From assembly GCA_030152225.1 (NCBI GenBank), contig JASLHL010000323.1:1-18005 (forward strand): a stretch of DNA of 18,005 nt. Direction: 5' to 3'. The position numbers and the translations under genes are program-made. Source of the DNA: Flavobacterium sp. (lineage in GTDB: Bacteria; Bacteroidota; Bacteroidia; Flavobacteriales; Flavobacteriaceae). Each line of letters begins with the position of its first letter. Positions within the stretch are counted from its first letter, which is position 1. The notes below the pieces were generated by a model, which had not been told where the DNA came from, ran no database searches, and saw only the letters and a program-made list of their open reading frames with translations. This document shows, one piece after another, positions 1-6,091 of this stretch.

Positions 1-20
1 ATTTTCCCATTAAAAATACC

Positions 21-28
21 TATTTTTG
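21..28 (+). promoter_or_regulatory. Probable -7 promoter element of hisS
   Basis: TATTTTTG matches the Bacteroidetes -7 consensus TAnnTTTG exactly and lies 31 nt before the hisS start codon, a normal leader length. The -33 partner cannot be judged: it would fall at or beyond the left edge of the window, and only a weak TTTT is present at positions 2-5. Confidence 0.4.
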
Positions 29-59
29 TAGGGTTAAATAATTTGAAAATTAATTAAAA

Positions 60-1430
60 ATGGCAAAGAAACCAGGTATTCCAAAAGGGACAAGAGATTT
101 TTCTTCGATTGAAGTAGCAAGAAGACAATACATTATGCAAACAATCCGTCATCATTTTGAGCATTTTGGTTTCCATCCCATTGAAACGCCTTCTTTTGAA
201 AATTTAGAGACCCTAATGGGGAAATATGGAGAAGAAGGAGATCGATTAATTTTTAAGATATTGAACTCTGGGGATTACCTGAGCAAAGTAGATGAAACTT
301 TATTGGAAGAGAAGAACAGCTTAAAGTTGACGAATCAGATTTCGGAAAAGGCACTGCGTTACGATTTAACTGTGCCTTTTGCTCGTTATGTTGTGATGCA
401 CCAAAATGAGTTGGATTTTCCGTTTAAACGCTACCAAATGCAACCCGTTTGGCGTGCAGATCGCCCTCAAAAGGGAAGATTTAGAGAGTTTTATCAATGT
501 GATGCCGATGTTGTAGGGTCAAAATCGCTATGGCAAGAAGTAGAATTTGTTTTGCTGTATGATCGTGTATTTACAGCTTTGGGAATTGAAGGAGTAACGA
601 TTAAATTAAACAACAGAAAGATATTAGCGGGAATTGCTGAGGCTATTGGCGCTAGTGATAAGTTGATTGATTTTACGGTTGCCTTGGATAAATTGGACAA
701 AATCGGTGAAGAAGGCGTAAAGAATGAAATGATCGAAAAAGGCATCGATGCTGTAGCTATTGAGAAAGTTCAACCGCTATTCAATTTCACAGGAAGCTTT
801 GAAGAAAAGATTGCGAAATTAGGTCAACTTTTAGCCGATTCGGAACAAGGAACAAAAGGAGTAGAAGAGTTAGCTTTTGTTGGTAAGGAAATTGCACAAA
901 TTGGTTTATCTACAGCAACATTGAATTTAGACGTAACCTTAGCTCGTGGATTGAATTACTATACCGGAGCCATTTTTGAAATCGGTGCTCCTGATACAGT
1001 TCAGATGGGATCGATCGGCGGTGGTGGACGTTATGACGACTTAACGGGAATTTTTGGACTGAAAGATATGAGTGGAGTAGGTATTTCCTTTGGTTTGGAT
1101 CGTATCTATTTAGTGATGGAAGAGTTGAATTTATTTCCTGCAACTGTAACAGTTTCTTCTCGTGTGATGTTTTTAAATTTAGGTAGAGATGAAATGAGTT
1201 ATGCAATGCAAGCAGTGGCGCAGTTAAGAGATGCAGGAATCAAAACAGAAATCTATCCCGATGCTGCAAAAATGGGAAAACAGTTCCAGTTTGCAGATAA
1301 AAAGGGAATTCCTTTTGCCGTCTTAGCAGGAAGTGAGGAAATGCAACAACAGAAATATACCGTAAAAGATTTAGCTTCAGGTGAGCAACAAACGGTAAGT
1401 ATAGAAGAATTAAAAGAAATGGTGAAATAA
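60..1430 (+). CDS. hisS: Histidyl-tRNA synthetase
   Basis: This cytoplasmic class II aminoacyl-tRNA synthetase joins histidine to tRNA-His using ATP. At 456 residues it is complete. Visible signatures are the N-terminal GIPKGTRDF (residues 6-14), class II motif 2 around residues 124-147 ([15 protein letters not shown], then [12 protein letters not shown]), the histidine-specific [10 protein letters not shown] (294-303), the glycine-rich [12 protein letters not shown] (317-328) and motif 3 [10 protein letters not shown] (339-348). Residues about 366-455 form the anticodon-binding domain. The [10 protein letters not shown] form, instead of the more usual LVRGLDYY, is shared by a longer HisRS subgroup that is common in Bacteroidetes (family knowledge). 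The ATG follows an A-rich leader and no in-frame upstream start is visible. The gene stands alone, with its own promoter element and terminator, and the neighbouring genes are functionally unrelated. Confidence 0.98.
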   Translation: MAKKPGIPKGTRDFSSIEVARRQYIMQTIRHHFEHFGFHPIETPSFENLETLMGKYGEEGDRLIFKILNSGDYLSKVDETLLEEKNSLKLTNQISEKALRYDLTVPFARYVVMHQNELDFPFKRYQMQPVWRADRPQKGRFREFYQCDADVVGSKSLWQEVEFVLLYDRVFTALGIEGVTIKLNNRKILAGIAEAIGASDKLIDFTVALDKLDKIGEEGVKNEMIEKGIDAVAIEKVQPLFNFTGSFEEKIAKLGQLLADSEQGTKGVEELAFVGKEIAQIGLSTATLNLDVTLARGLNYYTGAIFEIGAPDTVQMGSIGGGGRYDDLTGIFGLKDMSGVGISFGLDRIYLVMEELNLFPATVTVSSRVMFLNLGRDEMSYAMQAVAQLRDAGIKTEIYPDAAKMGKQFQFADKKGIPFAVLAGSEEMQQQKYTVKDLASGEQQTVSIEELKEMVK

Positions 1431-1460
1431 AGTGCTATTTCTAATACAATAATATCAACA

Positions 1461-1492
1461 AAGCAGTAAATTTTATTTACTGCTTTTTTTTT
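1461..1492 (+). terminator. Intrinsic terminator of hisS
   Basis: A perfect 10-bp stem (AAGCAGTAAA at 1461-1470 with TTTACTGCTT at 1476-1485) closes a 5-nt loop and runs directly into a T-tract ending near 1492. It starts 31 nt after the hisS stop codon. Confidence 0.9.
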
Positions 1493-1547
1493 GGACAACA
1501 ATCAGCAAGAACAGGGAATAAAATTCGGCGCCAGGAAATTTTAGGAA

Positions 1548-1632
1548 CCCGATGGCGAGAATTTGAGAATCCGTGCGTTAGATTGATTCTAATTCTTTTA
1601 TAAAAGAGAAGATAAATTATATGTACCATCGG
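1548..1632. repeat. Degenerate copy of the CCGATGG palindromic repeat
   Basis: CCCGATGGC at 1548-1556 followed by AATCCGTGC resembles the left and central parts of the intact palindrome at 1903-1934. A matching inverted CCATCGG occurs at 1626-1632. The space between holds a perfect 14-bp palindrome, TCTTTTATAAAAGA (1594-1607). It could be an old copy that has been split or has drifted; this reading is inference. Confidence 0.4.
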
Positions 1633-1648
1633 CTTGGGTTTTGTTCGG

Positions 1649-1729
1649 GTTTTGTTCGAGTCTCCTTCGGTAAATAGGGGGTAATCCCTAGTAAATACGC
1701 ATGTTTACCGAAGAAGACCCAAACAAAAC
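1649..1729. repeat. Large imperfect inverted repeat (CTTCGGTAAA / TTTACCGAAG type)
   Basis: The left arm at 1649-1674 and the right arm at 1704-1729 are reverse complements over 26 nt with three differences. The best-matching core is CTTCGGTAAA with TTTACCGAAG. The 29-nt centre contains a small nested inverted repeat, TAGGG with CCCTA. The left arm is preceded by two direct copies of GGGTTTTGTTC (from 1636 and 1647). The architecture is that of a short interspersed hairpin repeat; no transposase gene is nearby. Confidence 0.7.
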
Positions 1730-1736
1730 TAAAATC

Positions 1737-1777
1737 AAACAATACAAACAACTGAATAACAGTTGTTTGTGTTGTTT
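1737..1777. repeat. 18-bp stem hairpin
   Basis: Arms at 1737-1754 and 1760-1777 pair over 18 bp with a single G-T wobble around an AATAA loop. The innermost 11 bp (ACAAACAACTG with CAGTTGTTTGT) are perfect. It lies immediately beside the inverted repeat at 1649-1729 and may be part of the same element. The right arm is T-rich, so it could also act as a terminator-like structure, but no gene ends close by. Confidence 0.65.
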
Positions 1778-1902
1778 TTATAGGGACAAATAAAGCCATT
1801 TGAGCTTTTTTTCCATATAAGGGAAGGGGGGGGACAGGTTAATTTCGACTGATGTAGGTTTGTAGTTTATTCATGTAGCTTGTGAATAACAAGGAACGAT
1901 GC

Positions 1903-1934
1903 CCGATGGCACGGATTCAAATCCGCGCCATCGG
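1903..1934. repeat. Near-perfect 32-nt palindrome (CCGATGGC...GCCATCGG)
   Basis: Two 15-nt arms (1903-1917 and 1920-1934) are reverse complements with one mismatch (A1911 against C1926). The outer 8 bp are CCGATGGC/GCCATCGG and the inner 6 bp are CGGATT/AATCCG. It is noticeably GC-rich for this AT-rich DNA and has no T-tract, which argues for a REP-like repeat rather than a terminator. Confidence 0.7.
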
Positions 1935-2136
1935 AATGGTATAGCTAACATCTTTCCAAAAAATAAAACCATTGAATTTGATTCGATTTTTTTCTTTTAG
2001 ATTTGTGAACTAATTAGTTAGCAAGAAGTAACCTAACGTATAAATTTTATTTTGTAAAAAGTTCAGCTAACAAATTCAAACAAAAATTTATGTCTTACCT
2101 TAGCTCAAGGGAAAAGTAGCATTAAAAAAAAGGAGT

Positions 2137-2643
2137 ATGTCGGTAGAACATGTTGGAATACAGGATTTTATTAAAAATTACAACGCCGTAGATCGCGATT
2201 GGTTAGCTTTAAAATGGAACGGAAAGTTTGGCGCTAAGTTTAAAGACGAGAATTATATCTTTAGGCAACAAATTGCCAGTATTGTATGTGATCAGATTCA
2301 CACCGTGAATATTGACCTCATTCGCGATTTATTTATTGAATTGGGCAAAGTTGCTCAAGTGAGTTTTTCTGTGTTTACCAACTATCATCTACTTGCTCAA
2401 GAATTATTAGAACGAGGAGGAAAAGAATACCTCTTTGACTATGTGTGTGCAGCCCATATTTCTTTCGATACCTTTTTGAGTACCGCCAATATTACCCTTT
2501 CTCCTGCGAGAACCCGTGAATTATTGTCTTACTTTGACTTTTTGAAGCAAACAGAATCGGACCCTCAAGTTCAAAAAATGTTGACAGACCACATTCGCAA
2601 TCGATTTGTGTGCTTACAAAAACTGGGTGATACAGTAAATTAA
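2137..2643 (+). CDS. Hypothetical protein, 168 residues
   Basis: I do not recognise the family. The product looks like a soluble, mostly helical cytoplasmic protein: no signal peptide, no membrane segment and no Cys/His metal cluster. The middle (residues about 45-140) alternates hydrophobic and charged residues as in a helical bundle. The ATG at 2137 is directly preceded by AAAAAAAGGAG, purine-rich but very close to the start. The gene follows the repeat-rich spacer and runs towards the DUF445 gene, overlapping it by 30 nt at the 3' ends (2614-2643). Coding potential is supported by ordinary amino acid composition and length. No link to the DUF445 protein can be inferred from a convergent arrangement. 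Confidence 0.75.
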   Translation: MSVEHVGIQDFIKNYNAVDRDWLALKWNGKFGAKFKDENYIFRQQIASIVCDQIHTVNIDLIRDLFIELGKVAQVSFSVFTNYHLLAQELLERGGKEYLFDYVCAAHISFDTFLSTANITLSPARTRELLSYFDFLKQTESDPQVQKMLTDHIRNRFVCLQKLGDTVN

Positions 2644-3846
2644 TAAGCCGACTAAACCTCCCACTAAGGTCCCGTTAATTCGGATAAATTGCAAGTCTTT
2701 TCCCACTTCCAGTTCGAGCTTATCGCTGAGTTCACGTCCATCCCATTGATCTACCGTAGTGCGAATTAACGTCCCTACTTCTTGCGTATTGCGCAAAGCT
2801 AAACGATAAAGCGTCACTTGGGTCCATTGGTTTAAACGCTGTTGCAATTCTCGATCTTGTTCAAGGCTCTTGGCTACAGATTGAATCGCCTGACGAATAT
2901 AAGCACGTAAAGGAGAATCCACTGCTTCAAGCTGTTGTAAAATTGCTTGTTTACTGCTGTTCCAAAAATCAGTCAGGTATTGATTGAGGATATCTTCCGT
3001 AATAAATTGATGTATCGTTTCCCTGATCTTGTTTTTCCAGGTTGGAGAAGAGGCAATATCTTGTGCCAATTGATGGAGTTGTAGGCTAATTTCTTGACGA
3101 ACCTTGTGCTGTTCGTCTTGTTCAATATCGGCTAAGAAGGCTTGTAATCCTTTGATTAATTGATTGGTCACTGTTTTACCGCCAATCAACCCCAATAGCG
3201 GCTTCTTCTCAATGATTTGATCATAGATTTCCGTTCGGTGCTCCTCTACATACACCTGAATTTTGGGAAGAACTAAGGTAATCAATCGATTGGGTTCATT
3301 TTGATCGATTGCAAATTGCAATCCTTGGGCAATCAGCTGTTGCCATTGGATTTGATCCAGCCCTTGTTGGGCTTTTTGAGAGAGAAAATCAATGACTTTT
3401 TTCTCGTCTAGATCAGTCAAAATCGTCTGAATTAAAAAACCTATTTCGCGTTCGATTAGCTGTTGACTCTTGGGTTGTTTCAACCAATTAGAGAGAAAAG
3501 TAGCGACTTCTAATTTATTGATATAAGGACGAATACTCGTCGGAGTAAGGAAGTTATCTGTAACGAAATTTCCTAGATTATCGCCAATGTCATTCTTTTT
3601 GTTTTCAATGAGATTGGTGTGTGGAATCTTAATCCCCATGGGGTGTCTAAACAAGGCCGTTACCGCAAACCAATCCGCTAAGGCACCGACCATAGCCGCT
3701 TCCGAAAAAGCTTTGACATAACCCATCCACGACATTGGGGTATGCTTCAGAAAATAAACCATACTGAGATAGACCACTGCCATCGCTAAGAATAAACCCG
3801 TTGCAATTCTTTTGTGTAATCGGAGTTGTGCCTTTTTATCTGCCAT
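2614..3846 (-). CDS. DUF445 family membrane protein (YjiN-like)
   Basis: The 410-residue product has a membrane segment near the N-terminus (residues about 15-33), the family-typical stretch GALADWFAVTALFRHP (54-69) followed by GIKIPHTNLIENKKNDIG (71-88), a long helical, Gln-rich central region, and a second membrane segment near the C-terminus (about 392-407, GGLVGLLIYCI). This matches the Pfam DUF445 family, which includes E. coli YjiN. The biochemical function of the family is unknown. The topology suggests an inner-membrane protein with a large helical domain between two anchors. The start ATG lies 22 nt downstream of a partial -7 element (TATCTTTA on minus, 3862-3869). The last 30 nt overlap the convergent 168-residue gene. 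Confidence 0.92.
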   Translation of the reverse strand: MADKKAQLRLHKRIATGLFLAMAVVYLSMVYFLKHTPMSWMGYVKAFSEAAMVGALADWFAVTALFRHPMGIKIPHTNLIENKKNDIGDNLGNFVTDNFLTPTSIRPYINKLEVATFLSNWLKQPKSQQLIEREIGFLIQTILTDLDEKKVIDFLSQKAQQGLDQIQWQQLIAQGLQFAIDQNEPNRLITLVLPKIQVYVEEHRTEIYDQIIEKKPLLGLIGGKTVTNQLIKGLQAFLADIEQDEQHKVRQEISLQLHQLAQDIASSPTWKNKIRETIHQFITEDILNQYLTDFWNSSKQAILQQLEAVDSPLRAYIRQAIQSVAKSLEQDRELQQRLNQWTQVTLYRLALRNTQEVGTLIRTTVDQWDGRELSDKLELEVGKDLQFIRINGTLVGGLVGLLIYCITQFL

Positions 3847-3876
3847 ACCCTAGTTTTTAGTTAAAGATACGGAATT

Positions 3877-4080
3877 TTGTTTTTTTTGTTGTTCGCTCTT
3901 TGTTGTTTGTACTTTGCTCGTTGTTTTTTGCTCGTTGTACTTTGCACGTTGTTGGTTGTTCTTTGTTTTTTGTTGTTCGTTGTTGGTTGTTGGTTGTTCT
4001 TTGTTATTTAAATCCTCACCTAATCTCATCAAACCCCAAAAACCAAAGAACAAAAACCAAAGAACAAAAACCAAAGAACA
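3877..4080 (+). repeat. Low-complexity repeat element, copy 1 (core TTATTTAAnT, AC-rich arm)
   Basis: A T/G-rich arm (about 3877-4003; GTTGGTTGTTCTTTG occurs at 3951-3965 and 3989-4003) is followed by a non-repetitive core beginning TTATTTAAAT (4004 to about 4037) and then by three perfect tandem copies of the 14-mer AAAAACCAAAGAAC (4038-4079). TTGTTCTTTG (3994-4003) can pair with CAAAGAACAA (4044-4053). The core and overall layout match copy 2 at about 5861-6010 in the opposite orientation. Open frames on both strands are compositional artefacts (Gln/Asn/Lys/Thr-rich or Cys/Leu/Val-rich). The tandem ends 5 nt before the rluA-family stop codon. Confidence 0.75.
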
Positions 4081-4084
4081 AACA

Positions 4085-5767
4085 TCAAAACTGTTCGTGC
4101 ACGTGAAAACTTACTATTTCATAGGTTCTAGGGTGTCGAAATGTAATTTCTTCCGCATGTAAGAAGAGGCGAGTGCTTTTGGTTCCATATAAATCATCGC
4201 CTACAATCGGCGTATTTAATCCCTTGGGATGGGAGGCATGCATACGCAATTGATGGGTTCTACCCGTAATAGGATAGAAGTAAACTTTGGTTTTTCCGTC
4301 TTTTCGTTCGATGACTTCCCATTTGGTTTTAGCGGGTTTACCGTGTTCAAAACACACCATTTGACGAGGGCGATCTTCCAAATCGACGCGTAAGGGTAAG
4401 TCAATTGTTCCTGAATCCTCATGAATGATGCCATCTAATAAAGCGACATAGCGCTTGGTTACTGTTTTTTTGATGAATTGACTCTGTAGCGCCTTATGGG
4501 CTTCTTTGTTTTTAGCAATCACTAAAATACCCGAAGTAGCCATATCCAACCGATGAACAATAAGAGGTCCTGTTGCTTTTGGATAGCGTATTTTCATGCG
4601 TTCGTAAATGGAATCTTGAATGTAAATCCCAGGAACACTTAAAAATTCCTCTGGTTTATTGACAATAGCAAAATCCTCATCTTCGTATACAATTTCGATC
4701 GGACGCTGAAGTTCGGGATTAATCAGCAAAGGATTGTCATCCACAGTCAATCCACCCAACATATGCCCCAAAATAGGTTCACATTTTCCTCTACAAGCCG
4801 GGTAGAAGTGCTTGTGTTTGCGAATTTCAGATTTGGGCGATTCCCCCCACCAGAATTCAGCCATGGCAATAGGCTTTAAATCGTTGAGATAGGCGTATTG
4901 CAACAATTTAGGGGCTGCACAATCTCCTGCGGCAGCTGGGGGCTGTTGTAGGGCTGTGGCTTCAAAAATAGCAAGTAAATCTTGTTCCTCTTTGTTGAAG
5001 TTGAGAAAGCGATACTGTTGAAATAACTGTTGCTGTAAGGCATTAGACTTCTGCTTGCGCTCGTCTTTTAAGAGCGTAATTGTTTCTTCAAAATCGAAAA
5101 TCACCTGTTGAGTAGCTGCTATTTGCTCTTGCCAATAAGCAGTTAATACGCGTAATTCATGTTTATCGCGTAAACTTTGCTTGATTAAATCTTCATTAAA
5201 TGCATCAAAATCAAGCGAATTAAGTCGATTTTCTTGCGCCTCTCTCCGTAATTTTCGCTCATTTTTCAATTGTTTGAGCAACTTTTTTTTGTCCGCTATC
5301 ACTTGTTTCTCCGTTGCAAGTTGTTCTTGAAGTAGTGCCTGAGCATTTTGATAAATTCGGTCTTGTTGTAGCTTTTCAATTTGGGCATTAATACTGTTTA
5401 AAACCGCTTCTTCTTTGGTAAAAAAACTGTCTTTGTTCCACAAATCAAATACGGGAGGAACAAAGCCTTCCAAATGCGTATAAGGACCCAATTTACCTGA
5501 AAAAGCACGCAAATACCCCAAGTCACCTGTCTGATTCTCTACAATCAATATCCCAAACATTTTACCCGCAGGTAAACACAGTGGGTGAGAAGGATCAAAA
5601 AGAGGAAGAATAGCCTCCATGGATTCTAATTCCCCTTGTAACTCTTCACAGGCTATTAGGCTCAACGGATGAGGTTCGTAATAAAAGGGAAAAGTAAACT
5701 TTTTAGGTGTAGGAATACCTTGAATATCGGCTTGAAAGCGTCTAAAAGCTACATCGAGAGTGGACAT
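4085..5767 (-). CDS. RluA-family pseudouridine synthase with long N-terminal extension
   Basis: The C-terminal third is a canonical RluA-type pseudouridine synthase, which isomerises uridine to pseudouridine in rRNA or tRNA. It has the catalytic HRLDMATSG (residues 405-413, nucleophile Asp408), GRTHQLRMH (502-510) and VGDDLYG (522-528). The 560-residue length is far above that of short RluA enzymes because of about 350 extra N-terminal residues. These comprise a globular start (1-110), a charged coiled coil (about 120-255), and a linker with GDCAAPKLL (281-289) and CRGKC (Cys325, Cys329). Long RluA-like proteins of this layout are known in several bacteria; the RNA target cannot be read from sequence. 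The start is supported by a good -7 promoter element at 5788-5795. It is flanked by two inverted low-complexity elements. Confidence 0.93.
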   Translation of the reverse strand: MSTLDVAFRRFQADIQGIPTPKKFTFPFYYEPHPLSLIACEELQGELESMEAILPLFDPSHPLCLPAGKMFGILIVENQTGDLGYLRAFSGKLGPYTHLEGFVPPVFDLWNKDSFFTKEEAVLNSINAQIEKLQQDRIYQNAQALLQEQLATEKQVIADKKKLLKQLKNERKLRREAQENRLNSLDFDAFNEDLIKQSLRDKHELRVLTAYWQEQIAATQQVIFDFEETITLLKDERKQKSNALQQQLFQQYRFLNFNKEEQDLLAIFEATALQQPPAAAGDCAAPKLLQYAYLNDLKPIAMAEFWWGESPKSEIRKHKHFYPACRGKCEPILGHMLGGLTVDDNPLLINPELQRPIEIVYEDEDFAIVNKPEEFLSVPGIYIQDSIYERMKIRYPKATGPLIVHRLDMATSGILVIAKNKEAHKALQSQFIKKTVTKRYVALLDGIIHEDSGTIDLPLRVDLEDRPRQMVCFEHGKPAKTKWEVIERKDGKTKVYFYPITGRTHQLRMHASHPKGLNTPIVGDDLYGTKSTRLFLHAEEITFRHPRTYEIVSFHVHEQF

Positions 5768-5787
5768 GGTTTTGCATTTGTTTGCTG

Positions 5788-5815
5788 CAAAATTACATAT
5801 TACGCATGGAACAAA
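5788..5815 (-). promoter_or_regulatory. Probable promoter of the RluA-family gene
   Basis: On the minus strand TTTG (5815-5812) is followed after 16 nt by TAATTTTG (5795-5788), an exact match to TAnnTTTG. The spacer is slightly shorter than the usual 17-23 nt. The predicted transcript would start near 5781, about 14 nt before the ATG at 5767. Confidence 0.5.
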
Positions 5816-5860
5816 AAAGCGTTTTTTGGGTGGTTAGGTGAGGGGCGGCGGCGCGCGGTT

Positions 5861-6010
5861 TGTTCTTTGCTCTTTGCTCAGTTGTTGAGGTTGAATGAAA
5901 ATTAAATAACACCGCACACCAAGCACCGCACACCGAGCACCGCACACCGAGCACCACACACCGCACACCGCACAATGAGCGACGAGCACCGAGCAACGCA
6001 CACCGAGCAA
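5861..6010 (-). repeat. Low-complexity repeat element, copy 2 (inverted relative to copy 1)
   Basis: Read on the minus strand, the order is a GTGCGGTG-rich arm, then a core TTATTTAATTTTCATTCAAC with CTCAACAA (5909 down to about 5881), then an arm with GCAAAGAGCAAAGAACAAA. This is the layout of copy 1, and the shared pattern TTATTTAAnT..TCA..AA.CTCA.CAA followed by AAAGAACAAA is visible in both. On plus, the AC-rich arm contains three tandem 14-mers, CACCGCACACC followed by AAG or GAG (5910-5923, 5924-5937, 5938-5951), then decays into related units to about 6010. The 14-nt period equals that of copy 1 although the unit sequence differs. Confidence 0.75.
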
Positions 6011-6021
6011 AAAACAAAGCA

Positions 6022-6062
6022 CAAAAAAACAAGAGGCTATCCCTAAAGACAGCCTCTTGTTT
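6022..6062 (-). terminator. Intrinsic terminator of the six-gene cluster
   Basis: A perfect 12-bp stem (AAACAAGAGGCT at 6027-6038 with AGCCTCTTGTTT at 6051-6062) encloses a 12-nt loop. In minus-strand reading it is followed by a run of T. It lies about 30 nt after the stop codon of the last gene of the cluster. Confidence 0.88.
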
Positions 6063-6091
6063 GAAAGAAGGTTTTGGATAGAATCCGTCGG

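Larger units (their letters stand above)
1493..2136. other. Gene-free repeat-rich spacer between hisS and the 168-residue ORF
   Basis: This 644-bp stretch has no credible gene. The only sizeable open frame (1617-1799, minus) runs through a hairpin repeat and has no recognisable protein features. It contains a degenerate CCGATGG/CCATCGG repeat (1548-1632), a perfect 14-bp palindrome (1594-1607), two adjacent large hairpins (1649-1729 and 1737-1777), a near-perfect 32-nt palindrome (1903-1934) and a perfect 12-bp palindrome AACTAATTAGTT (2008-2019). Such clustering suggests a landing site for short interspersed repeats. Confidence 0.7.
5768..6091. other. Spacer between the beta-helix gene and the RluA-family gene
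   Basis: This 324-bp gap holds, from right to left, the terminator of the six-gene cluster (6022-6062), low-complexity repeat copy 2 (about 5861-6010), a short GC-rich patch (5841-5858, GGGGCGGCGGCGCGCGG) and the promoter of the RluA-family gene (5788-5815). No gene is supported: Cys/Ala/Arg-rich open frames on the minus strand here are translations of the tandem repeat. Confidence 0.75.

Noticed and set aside
1617..1799. 60-codon ORF on the minus strand
   Set aside because: It runs through two hairpin repeats, which explain its open frame; no start context or protein features support it.
3850..4162. Several small ORFs on both strands in the low-complexity element
   Set aside because: They are Gln/Asn/Thr/Lys-rich or Cys/Leu/Val-rich translations of the same tandem repeats read in different frames, with no protein-like pattern.
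5910..6010. CRISPR array
   Set aside because: The repeat units are only 14 nt, adjacent with no spacers, and there are no cas genes.
3877..6010. Invertible segment or composite transposon around the RluA-family gene
   Set aside because: The inverted elements are too diverged and of low complexity to recombine readily, and no recombinase or transposase gene is present in the window.
5793..6032. Cys/Ala/Arg-rich ORFs on the minus strand
   Set aside because: They are direct translations of the CACCGCACACC tandem repeat; overlapping frames give the same biased composition.
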